Positions 42,379 through 50,631 of a DNA stretch of 64,000 nt are shown here, in pieces. The number at the start of each line of letters is the position of its first letter. Positions within the stretch are counted from its first letter, which is position 1. The notes beneath the pieces were generated by a model. That model saw nothing but the letters and a program-made list of their open reading frames with translations, was not told the origin of the DNA and searched no databases. Made by a program: the position numbers and the translations under genes. The stretch is taken from NCBI GenBank assembly GCA_902470805.1, contig CABRHX010000003.1, positions 1-64,000 of the forward strand, in the 5' to 3' direction. The DNA comes from an uncultured Collinsella sp. (GTDB taxonomy: Bacteria > Actinomycetota > Coriobacteriia > Coriobacteriales > Coriobacteriaceae).

Positions 42379-43749
42379 ATGCGCAGATCAATCGAATCCG
42401 TTATCGAATCATGGGCGACAAAGGACGCCTCGCGCCCCCTCCTCATCCGTGGCGCACGACGCGTGGGCAAAACGTACGCTGCCGAGGAAATCGGCAGACG
42501 AATCGCCGGCGATGCGTTTGTCAAACTCGACTTTCAGACCGATCTTGAGCTGATTGCCCCGCTGTTCGACTGCCCCACCGACGACGTTGACACCATCGTG
42601 GCACGAATCTCAGACTATAAACGCACCCCCATTCGCAAGGAAACCGCATTCATCCTGTTTGACGAGGTTCAGCTCTGTGAACGGGCGCTCAACTCGCTTC
42701 GCTTTTTCTCGGGTTCGGGCTGGCGCATATGCGCGACCGGCAGTCAGCTCGGCGTCGCCACGCGCAAGCGCAAGCTGCCTTTTCCCAGCGGCGTCCGCCA
42801 AGAGACCATGCATCCCATGTCGTTCGAGGAGTTTCTCTGGGCGCTCGGCGAGGAGCAGATGGCCGATGCCGTTCGTACCCACGCCGACACGCTCGAGACC
42901 TACGCCGCACACCAAGCCGCGCTCAACCTGTTTCATCGATACCAAATCGTGGGCGGCATGCCCGCCGCCGTCAACGCATATCGCAAGACGCTTTCCATCG
43001 AAGACGCGCGCGTCGAGCAGCGCGAAATCGACGAGACCTACACCGCCGATATGACCGACCCCGAAAACGGGATCAGCGGCGTAGCAGCGCGCAAGGTCTG
43101 GCGCTCCATTCCATCCCAGCTGCTACGATCCTCAACCAAGAAATTCAAGTACTCCGAGGTCGAACGCGGAGGCCGACGCTCAAAGCTCATCGAGCCACTC
43201 GACTGGCTCGAGGGCGCCGGCATCATATCGGTCAACAACCTGACCGAAGGCATCGAACCTCCCCTCGTCCCCTTCGACGACGAAGACGGGAGCTTCTTTA
43301 AGGTCTATCTTCTCGATACGGGCCTCATGTTCTACAAACTCGGTATCAACCCGCGACTCTGGCTCGACCTCAAAGAGGATTCCGCCATTGCGCTGTCTTC
43401 CGACTTTCGAGGTGCCTTGGCGGAGAACTCGGTCATGCAGGCATTTTCGGGCAATGGTTTGCAGACGTATTACTGGATGCCACCGTCGTCTTGGAAGACG
43501 AACGGCGAGCTCGATTTTCTACTTCAGACCGACCGTATGGAGATCGTTCCCGTCGAGGTAAAATCCGCACGCAACGTGCGCGCGAGAACGCTCGGGTCGT
43601 TTATGGAAAAAGCCCGGTCGCCGTATGCCTACATATTGTCCGAGAACAATTTTGCCCGCAGCGAAACCGATGACGGACGCGAGCTGCGCCATCTCCCCTT
43701 GTACGCAGCGGGCTTTATCGGAGCAAACTGCCTCAAGGGCAGTCTGTAA
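42379..43749 (+). CDS. AAA-type ATPase with C-terminal DUF4143 domain (paralogue B)
   Basis: About 456 residues. P-loop IRGARRVGKTY near residue 25, Walker B FILFDEVQLCERA, sensor CATGSQLG, then a helical middle part and the C-terminal GELDFLLQTD...VPVEVKSAR, which has the E-x-K spacing of PD-(D/E)xK nuclease-like folds. GGAAAGG lies upstream of the ATG. Domain order and many motifs match paralogue A (22327); the upstream repeat differs in sequence but has nearly the same period. A phosphatase gene follows after 33 bases. Confidence 0.87.
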   Translation: MRRSIESVIESWATKDASRPLLIRGARRVGKTYAAEEIGRRIAGDAFVKLDFQTDLELIAPLFDCPTDDVDTIVARISDYKRTPIRKETAFILFDEVQLCERALNSLRFFSGSGWRICATGSQLGVATRKRKLPFPSGVRQETMHPMSFEEFLWALGEEQMADAVRTHADTLETYAAHQAALNLFHRYQIVGGMPAAVNAYRKTLSIEDARVEQREIDETYTADMTDPENGISGVAARKVWRSIPSQLLRSSTKKFKYSEVERGGRRSKLIEPLDWLEGAGIISVNNLTEGIEPPLVPFDDEDGSFFKVYLLDTGLMFYKLGINPRLWLDLKEDSAIALSSDFRGALAENSVMQAFSGNGLQTYYWMPPSSWKTNGELDFLLQTDRMEIVPVEVKSARNVRARTLGSFMEKARSPYAYILSENNFARSETDDGRELRHLPLYAAGFIGANCLKGSL

Positions 43750-43782
43750 CCCCCGCGCGACCGCCCAGAAAGGAACCATCAT

Positions 43783-44229
43783 ATGCAGCACGTACTGTTT
43801 ATTTGCCACGGGAATATCTGTCGCTCGACGATGGCTGAGTCGGTGTTTGCCGAGCTGGTGCGCCGTGCTGGGCGCGAGGCGGAGTTCGTCATTGATTCTG
43901 CCGCGACCTCGACCGAGGAGATTGGCAACCCTCCGCATCATGGCACCGTCGCCAAGCTGCGCGAGGTCGGGATTCCCGTCGTTGCGCACCGCGCGCGCCA
44001 GGTTCGTCGCGCGGAGTATGGTGACTGGGACCACATCGTCTATATGGATGCCGAGAACGCGCGCGGCCTGCGTCGCATCTTCGGCGACGATGCCGACGGC
44101 AAGATTACGCGCTTGCTCGATTGGACCGATCGCCCCGGCGACGTCGCCGACCCGTGGTACACCGGCAACTTCGACGCCACCTACCGCGACGTGCTCGCCG
44201 GCTGCACCGCTATGCTCGAGCAGCTGTAA
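43783..44229 (+). CDS. Low molecular weight protein-tyrosine phosphatase
   Basis: 148 residues. The phosphate loop CHGNICRS near residue 8 supplies the catalytic Cys and Arg, and DPWYTGNF near 127 supplies the general-acid aspartate. The family dephosphorylates tyrosine-phosphorylated proteins, often capsule kinases, but no such kinase is present. AGAAAGGAACC precedes the start. It lies just downstream of ATPase B, probably by chance. Confidence 0.93.
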   Translation: MQHVLFICHGNICRSTMAESVFAELVRRAGREAEFVIDSAATSTEEIGNPPHHGTVAKLREVGIPVVAHRARQVRRAEYGDWDHIVYMDAENARGLRRIFGDDADGKITRLLDWTDRPGDVADPWYTGNFDATYRDVLAGCTAMLEQL

Positions 44230-44274
44230 CCACACGGACGCGCGGGCTCACGAGCCATACCATCGGCATAAAAC

Positions 44275-44370
44275 GAGCGTGGATTTTCTCCCGCTTACAA
44301 ATTGAGCGTGGATAATCTCCCGCTTTGAGCGCGAAACGGCGCTCTAAACGGGAGATTATCCACGCTCAAT
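44275..44370. repeat. Cluster of GAGCGTGGATAATCTCCCG repeats
   Basis: Two direct copies start at 44275 (TTTT variant) and 44304, 29 bp apart; an inverted copy at 44346-44370 pairs with the second to make a long stem, with GAGCGC / GGCGCTC extending towards the loop. The same motif occurs beside the IS200 region at 37779. The stem may also terminate the two convergent neighbours. Confidence 0.8.
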
Positions 44371-44699
44371 TACTCGTCGACGATCTCGGCGAGCCAAACG
44401 TTCAGCGTATCGACCTCGGGGCAGCAGAACTTTGCCGTGCCGGGCTCGTTGCCGGGCACGGTGCCGCCGTAGCGCAGGATGTCGATATAGGGAAAGCCCA
44501 CATGGCAGGCCATGGAGCACATCTTGCCGCGGTCGCGGTCGAAGTCGAACACGTCGCCCGGCTTGTGGCCATGGTGGCAGCGACACGTACCCAGCTGGTC
44601 CACGCAGCTAATGCGAATACGCGGGCGCTTGCCGCGCGGCGCACCAAGCGGCTTGTTCTCGCTCGCGGGCTCGGGGCGGCTCTCGCCGGCGCTACTCAT
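44370..44699 (-). CDS. TIGR04076-like Cys-rich protein
   Basis: About 109 residues. GTCRCHHGHKPGDVFDFD, GKMCSMACHVGFPYIDILRYGG and KFCCPE fit the small TIGR04076 family of unknown function, whose conserved Cys and His may bind metal. The N-terminal 30 residues are charged and probably disordered. Its start overlaps the stop of the kinase gene by 8 bases, so the two are translationally coupled. Confidence 0.72.
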   Translation of the reverse strand: MSSAGESRPEPASENKPLGAPRGKRPRIRISCVDQLGTCRCHHGHKPGDVFDFDRDRGKMCSMACHVGFPYIDILRYGGTVPGNEPGTAKFCCPEVDTLNVWLAEIVDE

Positions 44700-45516
44700 G
44701 GTCGATCACATCCAGGCAGGCCTCGATGGGTAGACCGGCGGACTTGTCCTCCTGGTCGGCGTTGCGCTCGATAAGCTCTGCCACCACGCGCATGGCATCG
44801 GCCGTTGCGCGCTGCAGGCTCCAACCGGCCATCACGCGGCCGACGAGCACCGCCGAGAACGTATCGCCCGTGCCCGGGAAGTAAACCGGGATCAGGTCGA
44901 AGGGAATCGTGAAGTACTCCCCCGCCACGTGATCGTAGCCGATGACGGCGTTCGCGCCGCCGACCACAGCGCTCGTAATGACCACCGACTTGGCGCCCAG
45001 CGTGCGCATGGCGTCCACAAGGACGCGGGCCTCGTCGGGCGTGATTTGCTCTGCAATAGGCGTATCGGTGAGCAGACAGGCCTCGGTGTAGTTGGGAACC
45101 GCGTAGTCGGCACACTCGAGCAGGTGCCTCATGAGGCCGATCGTGGACTCGGGCACACCGGCATAAAGCTTGCCGTTGTCGCCCATGATGGGGTCGACGA
45201 ACACCTTGGTGCCCTTTTGCGCGCGACGGTGGCAGAAATCCGAAATGATACGCGTCTCTTCCTCGGTCACGATAAAGCCAGTCGAGATGGCGTCGAACTC
45301 AAAGCCGAGTTCCTCCCAGATGGCGAGGCTCTGACGCACGTACTCCGTAGTGTCGTGGATGTAGAACTTGGGGTAGTTGAGCGTATCGGACACAAGCGCC
45401 GTCGGCAGGTTGTGGATACGGTAGCCCATGTGCGACAGCACCGGCAGCATGGCAGAGAGCGCGACCTTGCCGTAGCCGCACATATCGTTGATCAGCAGCA
45501 GCTGAGTGTTCTTCAT
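44692..45516 (-). CDS. Pyridoxal/pyridoxamine kinase family protein
   Basis: About 274 residues of the ribokinase-like PdxK/PdxY type, phosphorylating B6 vitamers. It shows LLINDMCGYGKVALSAMLPVL at the N-terminus, VFVDPIMGDNGKLY, YAVPNYTEACLLTD, and the anion-hole GTGDTFSAVLVGR containing the catalytic Asp. AAGGGGG precedes ATG 45516; an upstream in-frame extension is unsupported. It forms an operon with the TIGR04076-like gene. Confidence 0.88.
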   Translation of the reverse strand: MKNTQLLLINDMCGYGKVALSAMLPVLSHMGYRIHNLPTALVSDTLNYPKFYIHDTTEYVRQSLAIWEELGFEFDAISTGFIVTEEETRIISDFCHRRAQKGTKVFVDPIMGDNGKLYAGVPESTIGLMRHLLECADYAVPNYTEACLLTDTPIAEQITPDEARVLVDAMRTLGAKSVVITSAVVGGANAVIGYDHVAGEYFTIPFDLIPVYFPGTGDTFSAVLVGRVMAGWSLQRATADAMRVVAELIERNADQEDKSAGLPIEACLDVIDHE

Positions 45517-45701
45517 GAGTGTCCCCCTTGGGTCGGGAGCGGCGCAAAGTCGCCACAGTGCGACTAAGTGTAGCGCAGGGACCGTTGCGAGCAGGCGCCA
45601 GGGCCGCGAAGAGCGCATTGTTGCGGAAAGGTTTCGGAAAATGATCCCTTTTCCTCCGTCCCCAAGGGATCACATGCACCCAAGCGGACCGTAGCGGAAT
45701 C
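45517..45701. other. Intergenic region with GTCCC palindrome
   Basis: No gene. TGATCCCTT / AAGGGATCA enclose TTCCTCCGTCCCC at 45642-45672. The same TTTTCCTCCGTCCCC core followed by GGGATCAC occurs inside the M20 peptidase gene at 32632-32656. Confidence 0.6.
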
Positions 45702-45862
45702 ACAGGTTGAGGACGGACAGCGAAAACGCTCCTAAGCGAGCAAGGTGGCGTGAAAGAGGAGGGCATAGGCCTTGTGGCCATGCCCGACGATTGAACGCCA
45801 GATTGCCGCTTAGGAACGTTTGCAGCGTCGGCCGGTTACGGCGTTTGGTAAAACGCCGTAAC
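45702..45862. repeat. Structured repeat element, copy 3
   Basis: The most diverged copy. Outer helix TCCTAAGCGAGCAA / TTGCCGCTTAGGA, inner hairpin AGGGCAT / ATGCCC with tip GGCC-TTGT-GGCC, and 3' hairpin GTTACGGCGTTT / AAACGCCGTAAC identical to copy 1. The inner hairpin lost its T tracts, so it is not a terminator here. Unlike copies 1 and 2 it lies between divergent genes, upstream of the MarR promoter. Confidence 0.8.
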
Positions 45863-45879
45863 TATATAAGTTTGGTACC

Positions 45880-45942
45880 TTGACATTTCTGTATGGCACT
45901 CCTAGATTAGTTAGGCACAAAACAATTCCACTACCTAACTAA
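45880..45942 (+). promoter_or_regulatory. MarR-ABC exporter promoter and operator
   Basis: TTGACA (45880-45885), 17-bp spacer, TAGATT (45903-45908). An inverted repeat TTAGTTAGG / CCTAACTAA (45907-45942) starts at the -10 box and covers the start region, a typical MarR repression site. Confidence 0.8.
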
Positions 45943-45963
45943 AGAAAGGAGCAACACTAATTC

Positions 45964-46470
45964 ATGTGCGATGAACCTCTTAACCTTTGTTCGCACGAGC
46001 CCGGCGGTGACCCGTCGCAACCGGTAGACATACCCGAAGCGGTCAGCGCCGAAGACAAACTCGCCAAGCGCATCCTGAGCGGCCTGGGTTTTTGCGGCCA
46101 TTACATGCATTTTCATGGCGGAGGCGTGTCCGGCAAGGCGCCCATCATCTGCCTGCTGGCCAAGCAGCCCGGCGGCGAGATGTCGCAGCAGGAACTCGGC
46201 ATGCACTTTGACCTCAAGCCGGGGTCGCTTTCCGAGATCCTGTCCAAGCTCGAGGTCAACGGCCTCATCGAGCGCAGCCGTAACCCCAAGGATCGACGGC
46301 AACTCACCATTCGCCTGACCGAAACCGGCCGGGAAAACGCCCGCATCGACCAGGCGGCCCGCATCCGCTTTAGAGAACGGGCCTTTAGTGCCCTCACTCA
46401 CGACGAGCGCGAGCAGCTCGCCGAAATGCTCGAGAAAATCCGTGTAACCTGGGAGGAACTGGATGATTAA
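45964..46470 (+). CDS. MarR-family transcriptional regulator
   Basis: About 168 residues. Winged helix around residues 50-115: GGEMSQQELGMHFDLKPGSLSEILSKLEVNGLIERSRNPKDRRQL in part, with the DRR wing characteristic of MarR proteins. The N-terminal 35 residues are Cys/Pro-rich and unusual. AAAGGAG lies rather far (about 12 bases) from the ATG, so the exact start is uncertain. The gene overlaps the first exporter subunit by 8 bases and likely represses the whole operon through the inverted repeat upstream. Confidence 0.88.
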   Translation: MCDEPLNLCSHEPGGDPSQPVDIPEAVSAEDKLAKRILSGLGFCGHYMHFHGGGVSGKAPIICLLAKQPGGEMSQQELGMHFDLKPGSLSEILSKLEVNGLIERSRNPKDRRQLTIRLTETGRENARIDQAARIRFRERAFSALTHDEREQLAEMLEKIRVTWEELDD

Positions 46471-48277
46471 AACCCTCATGGGCAGCATCCGCGACTATAT
46501 GAAAGTCGCTGTTGCCACGCCATTGCTCGTGCTTGGCGAGGTGCTCTGCGAGATGCTGATTCCATTTATCACCGCCAACCTGATCGACGCCATCAAAGAC
46601 GGCACCACCGTAGCCGAGATGCTTCCCACCGCAGGCTTTTTGGTGCTCATCGCGCTGACGTCGCTTGCTTTTGGCGCCGCTGCCGGCGTCACCTGCAGCC
46701 ATGCGAGCTGCGGCTTCGCCAAGAACCTGCGTCACGACCTGTTCTACAAAATCCAGACGTTCAGCTTTGCCAACATCGATGAGTTCTCGAGCTCCTCGCT
46801 CGTCACGCGTCTGACCACCGACATCAACAACGTGCAGCAGGCCTTTATGATGATCATCCGTATCGCCGTGCGTGCGCCGCTGGTATTGATCTTCGCCTTT
46901 ACCATGGCGTTTATCATGGGCGGCAGCGTTGCCATGGTCTACCTGGTCATCATTCCGCTGCTGGGCTTTGGACTGTTCTTTATCATCTTTAAGGTACGCC
47001 CCATCTTCTCGCGCGTGTTCCACAAGTACGACGCCCTTAACGAGTCCGTCGAGGAAAACGTCACCGGCATGCGCGTGGTCAAGAGCTACGTGCGCGAAGA
47101 CTTTGAGAAGGAGAAGTTCGCCACCGCCGCGCGCGACGTCCAGATGGACTTCACCCGCGCCGAGAAGCTGCTCGCCTTTAACAACCCCATGATGAACATC
47201 TGCGTCAACGGCGCATTTGTCGTCATCATCTACCTGGGATCCAAGCTCATCATCACGAGCCAGGGCACGCTGTTCGACGTGGGCCAGCTCTCCTCGATCT
47301 TTACCTATGGCTTCCAGATCCTCATGAGCCTGATGCAGCTGTCGATGATCTTTGTCATGGTGACCATGGCCGACGAATCGGCGCACCGCATTACCGAGGT
47401 GCTGGCCGCCGAGCCCACGATCGCCGATCCCGCCGAGCCCGTGCTCGAGGTTGCCGACGGTTCCATCGACTTTGACCACGTGAGCTTTAAGTATTCCGCG
47501 CATGCGAAGCGCCAGGCGCTCGACGATATCGACCTGCACATTAAGAGCGGCGAGACCATCGGCATCATCGGCGGCACTGGCTCGGCCAAGTCCACGCTTG
47601 TAAACCTCATCGCCCGCCTGTACGACGCCACCGAAGGCACCGTGCGCGTGGGCGGCATGGACGTGCGCGACTACGACCTGGACGCACTGCGCCACCAGGT
47701 CGCCATGGTGCTGCAGAAAAACGTGCTGTTTAGCGGCACCATCGCCGAGAATCTGCGCTGGGGCGACCCGAACGCCACCGACGAGGAAGTCCGCGAGGCA
47801 GCGCATCTGGCCTGCGCCGATGAGTTTGTCGACGGCTTCCCCAAGGGTTACGACACCTGGATCGAGCAGGGTGGCTCCAATGTTTCCGGCGGTCAGAAGC
47901 AGCGCCTGTGCATTGCGCGTGCCCTGCTGCGTCGCCCCAAGATCTTGATCCTGGACGACTCCACCAGCGCCGTCGACACCAAGACCGACGCCAAGATCCG
48001 CGCAGGGTTGACAAGCTATCTGCCCAACACGACCAAGCTCATCATCGCCCAGCGCATTAGCTCCGTGCAGGACGCAGACCGCATCATCGTCATGGAGGGT
48101 GGCCGTATCGCGCAGATCGGCAACCATGACGAGCTGCTCAAGACGAGCGAGATCTACCGCGAGACCTTTACCTCGCAAAACAAGATGTCTGCCGAGGGCG
48201 AAGGGGCCGTCGAGGCCGACACCGAGGCATCCGCAACGCAAGCTCAGACCCAAGAAGGAGGCGAGGCACATGAGTAA
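46463..48277 (+). CDS. ABC exporter, fused permease/ATPase, subunit 1
   Basis: About 604 residues: six-helix exporter domain (1-320) then ATPase domain. Walker A is GGTGSAKST (Ala replaces the usual Gly before Lys), signature VSGGQKQRLCIARAL, Walker B ILILDDSTSAVD, which has Asp in place of the catalytic Glu, suggesting a degenerate site as in many heterodimeric exporters. Overlaps with MarR upstream and subunit 2 downstream indicate tight co-expression. Drug or toxic peptide export is likely. Confidence 0.93.
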   Translation: MIKTLMGSIRDYMKVAVATPLLVLGEVLCEMLIPFITANLIDAIKDGTTVAEMLPTAGFLVLIALTSLAFGAAAGVTCSHASCGFAKNLRHDLFYKIQTFSFANIDEFSSSSLVTRLTTDINNVQQAFMMIIRIAVRAPLVLIFAFTMAFIMGGSVAMVYLVIIPLLGFGLFFIIFKVRPIFSRVFHKYDALNESVEENVTGMRVVKSYVREDFEKEKFATAARDVQMDFTRAEKLLAFNNPMMNICVNGAFVVIIYLGSKLIITSQGTLFDVGQLSSIFTYGFQILMSLMQLSMIFVMVTMADESAHRITEVLAAEPTIADPAEPVLEVADGSIDFDHVSFKYSAHAKRQALDDIDLHIKSGETIGIIGGTGSAKSTLVNLIARLYDATEGTVRVGGMDVRDYDLDALRHQVAMVLQKNVLFSGTIAENLRWGDPNATDEEVREAAHLACADEFVDGFPKGYDTWIEQGGSNVSGGQKQRLCIARALLRRPKILILDDSTSAVDTKTDAKIRAGLTSYLPNTTKLIIAQRISSVQDADRIIVMEGGRIAQIGNHDELLKTSEIYRETFTSQNKMSAEGEGAVEADTEASATQAQTQEGGEAHE

Positions 48278-50189
48278 GGCAACGACCGCCGAGCGCGCGC
48301 TCAACCGCAAGGGCGGCACCATGTCGCGCCTCATCAAGACGCTCTTTGGCTTCTACCCCGTGCTTTTGCCCCTCGTCGTCGTCGGCGTGGTGCTCTGCGC
48401 CATCATCAACTCCATCGGCGCGACCTTCCTTCAGAGCGCCCTGCAGATTATTAGCGAATCGTGGCAGTCGGGCGATTGGGAAGCCGCACAGCCCAAGATC
48501 GCACAGCTCGTGACCACCCTCGCCTGCATCTACGGCGTCGGCATCCTGTCCTCACTGTTCTGGAACCGCGCCATGGCCATCGTCACGCAGGGCTCACTCG
48601 AGAAGCTGCGCGAGAAGATGTTCAACCGCATGCAGGACCTGCCGATTCGCTACTTCGACACGCACCAGCGCGGCGACATCATGAGCCACTACACCAACGA
48701 CATCGACACGCTGCGCCAGATGATCAGCCAGTCGCTGCCCAACCTGCTTATGACGACCATCGTCATCGTCACGGTGTTCTTTATCATGCTGTACTACAGC
48801 GTGTGGATGTGCCTGGTCATTGTGGCCGGCGTCGCCTTTATGACCTTTATGACCAAGCTGCTCGGCTCCAACTCCGCGCGCTTCTTTATTGCGCAGCAGA
48901 CCGAGCTCGGCGTGGTCGAGGGCCATATCGAGGAAGTCATGAACGGCCAGAAGGTCGTCAAGGCATTCTGCCACGAGTCTGCCGCCGAGGCCGATTTTGA
49001 CGAGCGCAACGAAAAGCTCTTCGAGGTCTCGCAGAAGGCCAACATGTACGCCAACATCCTCATGCCTATCCTTATGAACCTGGGCAACCTGCTCTACGTG
49101 TTGGTGGCCCTTGCCGGCGGCATTTTCCTGGCGCTGGGCGTGCCCAACCTGAGCATCTCGGGCATGACGCTGTCCATCGCCGTCGTGGTGCCGTTCCTCA
49201 ACATGACCAAGCAGTTCTGCGGACAGATCGGTCAGATCTCGCAGCAGATCAACGCCGTGGTCATGGGCCTTGCCGGCGCCGACCGCATCTTTGAGCTCAT
49301 CGACGAGGAGCCCGAGGCCGACGAAGGCTACGTGACGCTCGTCAACGCGCAGGTGAACCCCGAGACTTGGGAGTTCGAGGAGGCCGACCACCACACCGGC
49401 ATGTGGGCATGGAAACACCCGCACCGCGCAACCGGCGAGATCGAGTACGTACCGCTGCGCGGCGACCTGGTCATGGACAACGTCGACTTTGGCTACACGC
49501 CCGACCACGAGGTGCTGCACGGCGTGTCCGTGTTTGCCAAGCCGGGCCAGAAGGTCGCGTTTGTCGGCGCCACCGGTGCGGGCAAGACGACCATCACCAA
49601 CCTCATCAACCGCTTCTATGACATCGCCGACGGCAAGATTCGCTACGACGGCATCAACGTCAACAAGATCCGCAAGGCCGATCTGCGCCGCTCGCTGGGC
49701 GTGGTACTGCAGGACGTGAACCTGTTCACCGGCACCGTGATGGACAACATCCGCTACGGCAACCTAGACGCCACCGACGAGGAGTGCATCGCGGCGGCAA
49801 AGCTCGCCGGCGCGGACGACTTTATCACCCGCCTGCCCGACGGCTACGACACGATGCTCACCGGCAACGGCGCACAGCTGTCGCAGGGCCAGCGCCAGCT
49901 GATTTCGATCGCACGTGCTGCCGTCGCCGATCCGCCGGCAATGATTCTGGACGAGGCCACGAGCTCCATCGACACCCGCACCGAGGCCATCGTGCAGGCA
50001 GGCATGGATAAGCTCATGGAGGGCCGCACGACGTTTGTCATCGCGCACCGTCTCTCCACCGTGCGCAACTCCGACGCGATCATCTGTCTGGACCACGGCC
50101 GCATCATCGAGCGCGGCAACCACGACGAGCTGATTGCCAAGCGCGGGTATTACTACCAGCTCTATACCGGAGCGTTTGAGCTGGAGTAG
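48270..50189 (+). CDS. ABC exporter, fused permease/ATPase, subunit 2
   Basis: About 639 residues. Walker A GATGAGKTT, signature LSQGQRQLISIARA, Walker B AMILDEATSSID with a canonical catalytic Glu, so the heterodimer has one consensus and one degenerate site. A roughly 60-residue insertion (VTLVNAQVNPETWEFEEADHHTG...) sits between membrane and ATPase domains. GGAGGCGAGGC precedes ATG 48270, overlapping subunit 1 by 8 bases. A strong terminator follows. Confidence 0.93.
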   Translation: MSKATTAERALNRKGGTMSRLIKTLFGFYPVLLPLVVVGVVLCAIINSIGATFLQSALQIISESWQSGDWEAAQPKIAQLVTTLACIYGVGILSSLFWNRAMAIVTQGSLEKLREKMFNRMQDLPIRYFDTHQRGDIMSHYTNDIDTLRQMISQSLPNLLMTTIVIVTVFFIMLYYSVWMCLVIVAGVAFMTFMTKLLGSNSARFFIAQQTELGVVEGHIEEVMNGQKVVKAFCHESAAEADFDERNEKLFEVSQKANMYANILMPILMNLGNLLYVLVALAGGIFLALGVPNLSISGMTLSIAVVVPFLNMTKQFCGQIGQISQQINAVVMGLAGADRIFELIDEEPEADEGYVTLVNAQVNPETWEFEEADHHTGMWAWKHPHRATGEIEYVPLRGDLVMDNVDFGYTPDHEVLHGVSVFAKPGQKVAFVGATGAGKTTITNLINRFYDIADGKIRYDGINVNKIRKADLRRSLGVVLQDVNLFTGTVMDNIRYGNLDATDEECIAAAKLAGADDFITRLPDGYDTMLTGNGAQLSQGQRQLISIARAAVADPPAMILDEATSSIDTRTEAIVQAGMDKLMEGRTTFVIAHRLSTVRNSDAIICLDHGRIIERGNHDELIAKRGYYYQLYTGAFELE

Positions 50190-50222
50190 ATCTGGCAACC
50201 CGGAACTACGCCGCAACGCATA

Positions 50223-50260
50223 AGCCCCCGCAGTTCATATGAGCTGTGGGGGCTTTTTTT
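50223..50260 (+). terminator. Terminator of the MarR-ABC exporter operon
   Basis: AGCCCCCGCAG pairs with CTGTGGGGGCT, followed by seven T. Confidence 0.92.
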
Positions 50261-50270
50261 CATGCCAGCC

Positions 50271-50442
50271 GGAAACCGTATCCCACTTTTCGGGCCCAGA
50301 ATGGGATGCCGTTTCCCGCTGGACCCCCTCCGGGAAACGGCATCCCATTTCAAGGGAGTAAACCGGGATGTAGTTTCCCCTAACGGCACCTTTGGGAAGC
50401 CGCATCCCACTCTAGACGCACAAAACGGGATGAGCTTTCCCA
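50271..50442. repeat. Six-copy alternating GGGAAACGGCATCCC array
   Basis: Six related 15-17-bp units centred near 50278, 50310, 50340, 50372, 50402 and 50434, in strictly alternating orientation with centre-to-centre spacing of about 30-33 bp. Units read GGAAACCGTATCCC, GGGATGCCGTTTCCC, GGGAAACGGCATCCC, GGGATGTAGTTTCCC, GGGAAGCCGCATCCC and GGGATGAGCTTTCCC. No DUF4143 gene is adjacent; the GGDEF gene starts about 190 bases downstream. No other feature in 50443-50600. Confidence 0.85.
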
Positions 50443-50631
50443 TGGTGATCCAAGACCAGAAGCATGTCCGATAGCGCAGCCAGGTCAAGAACAACAAGGC
50501 AAGCGTCACGCCAATTTGGACGAGCGTCTGCTGCAGTTTGAGGCTGCTGGCCCATATGGTAGAGTTAACCACCCATGAATTTCAGCACACTGCGTGCTAC
50601 CTGCTCTTTTGTCATTTAGGGGAGTGAACTT

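Noticed and set aside
42243..42524. A 93-residue minus-strand gene over the ATPase B start
   Set aside because: It is a shadow of the palindromic array and the ATPase 5' end with no ribosome-binding site.
46463..48277. Inactive pseudogene because of GSAKST and a missing catalytic Glu
   Set aside because: One degenerate ATP site is normal in heterodimeric ABC exporters; the frame is intact and subunit 2 has a consensus site.
46394..48337. A 647-residue antisense frame over the ABC exporter and similar long frames opposite the adhesin (24173-29896)
   Set aside because: Expected by-products of high GC and strong codon bias on the opposite strand; the sense genes carry all conserved motifs.
50271..50442. 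CRISPR array
   Set aside because: Repeats alternate orientation, spacers are only about 15 bp and no cas genes are present.
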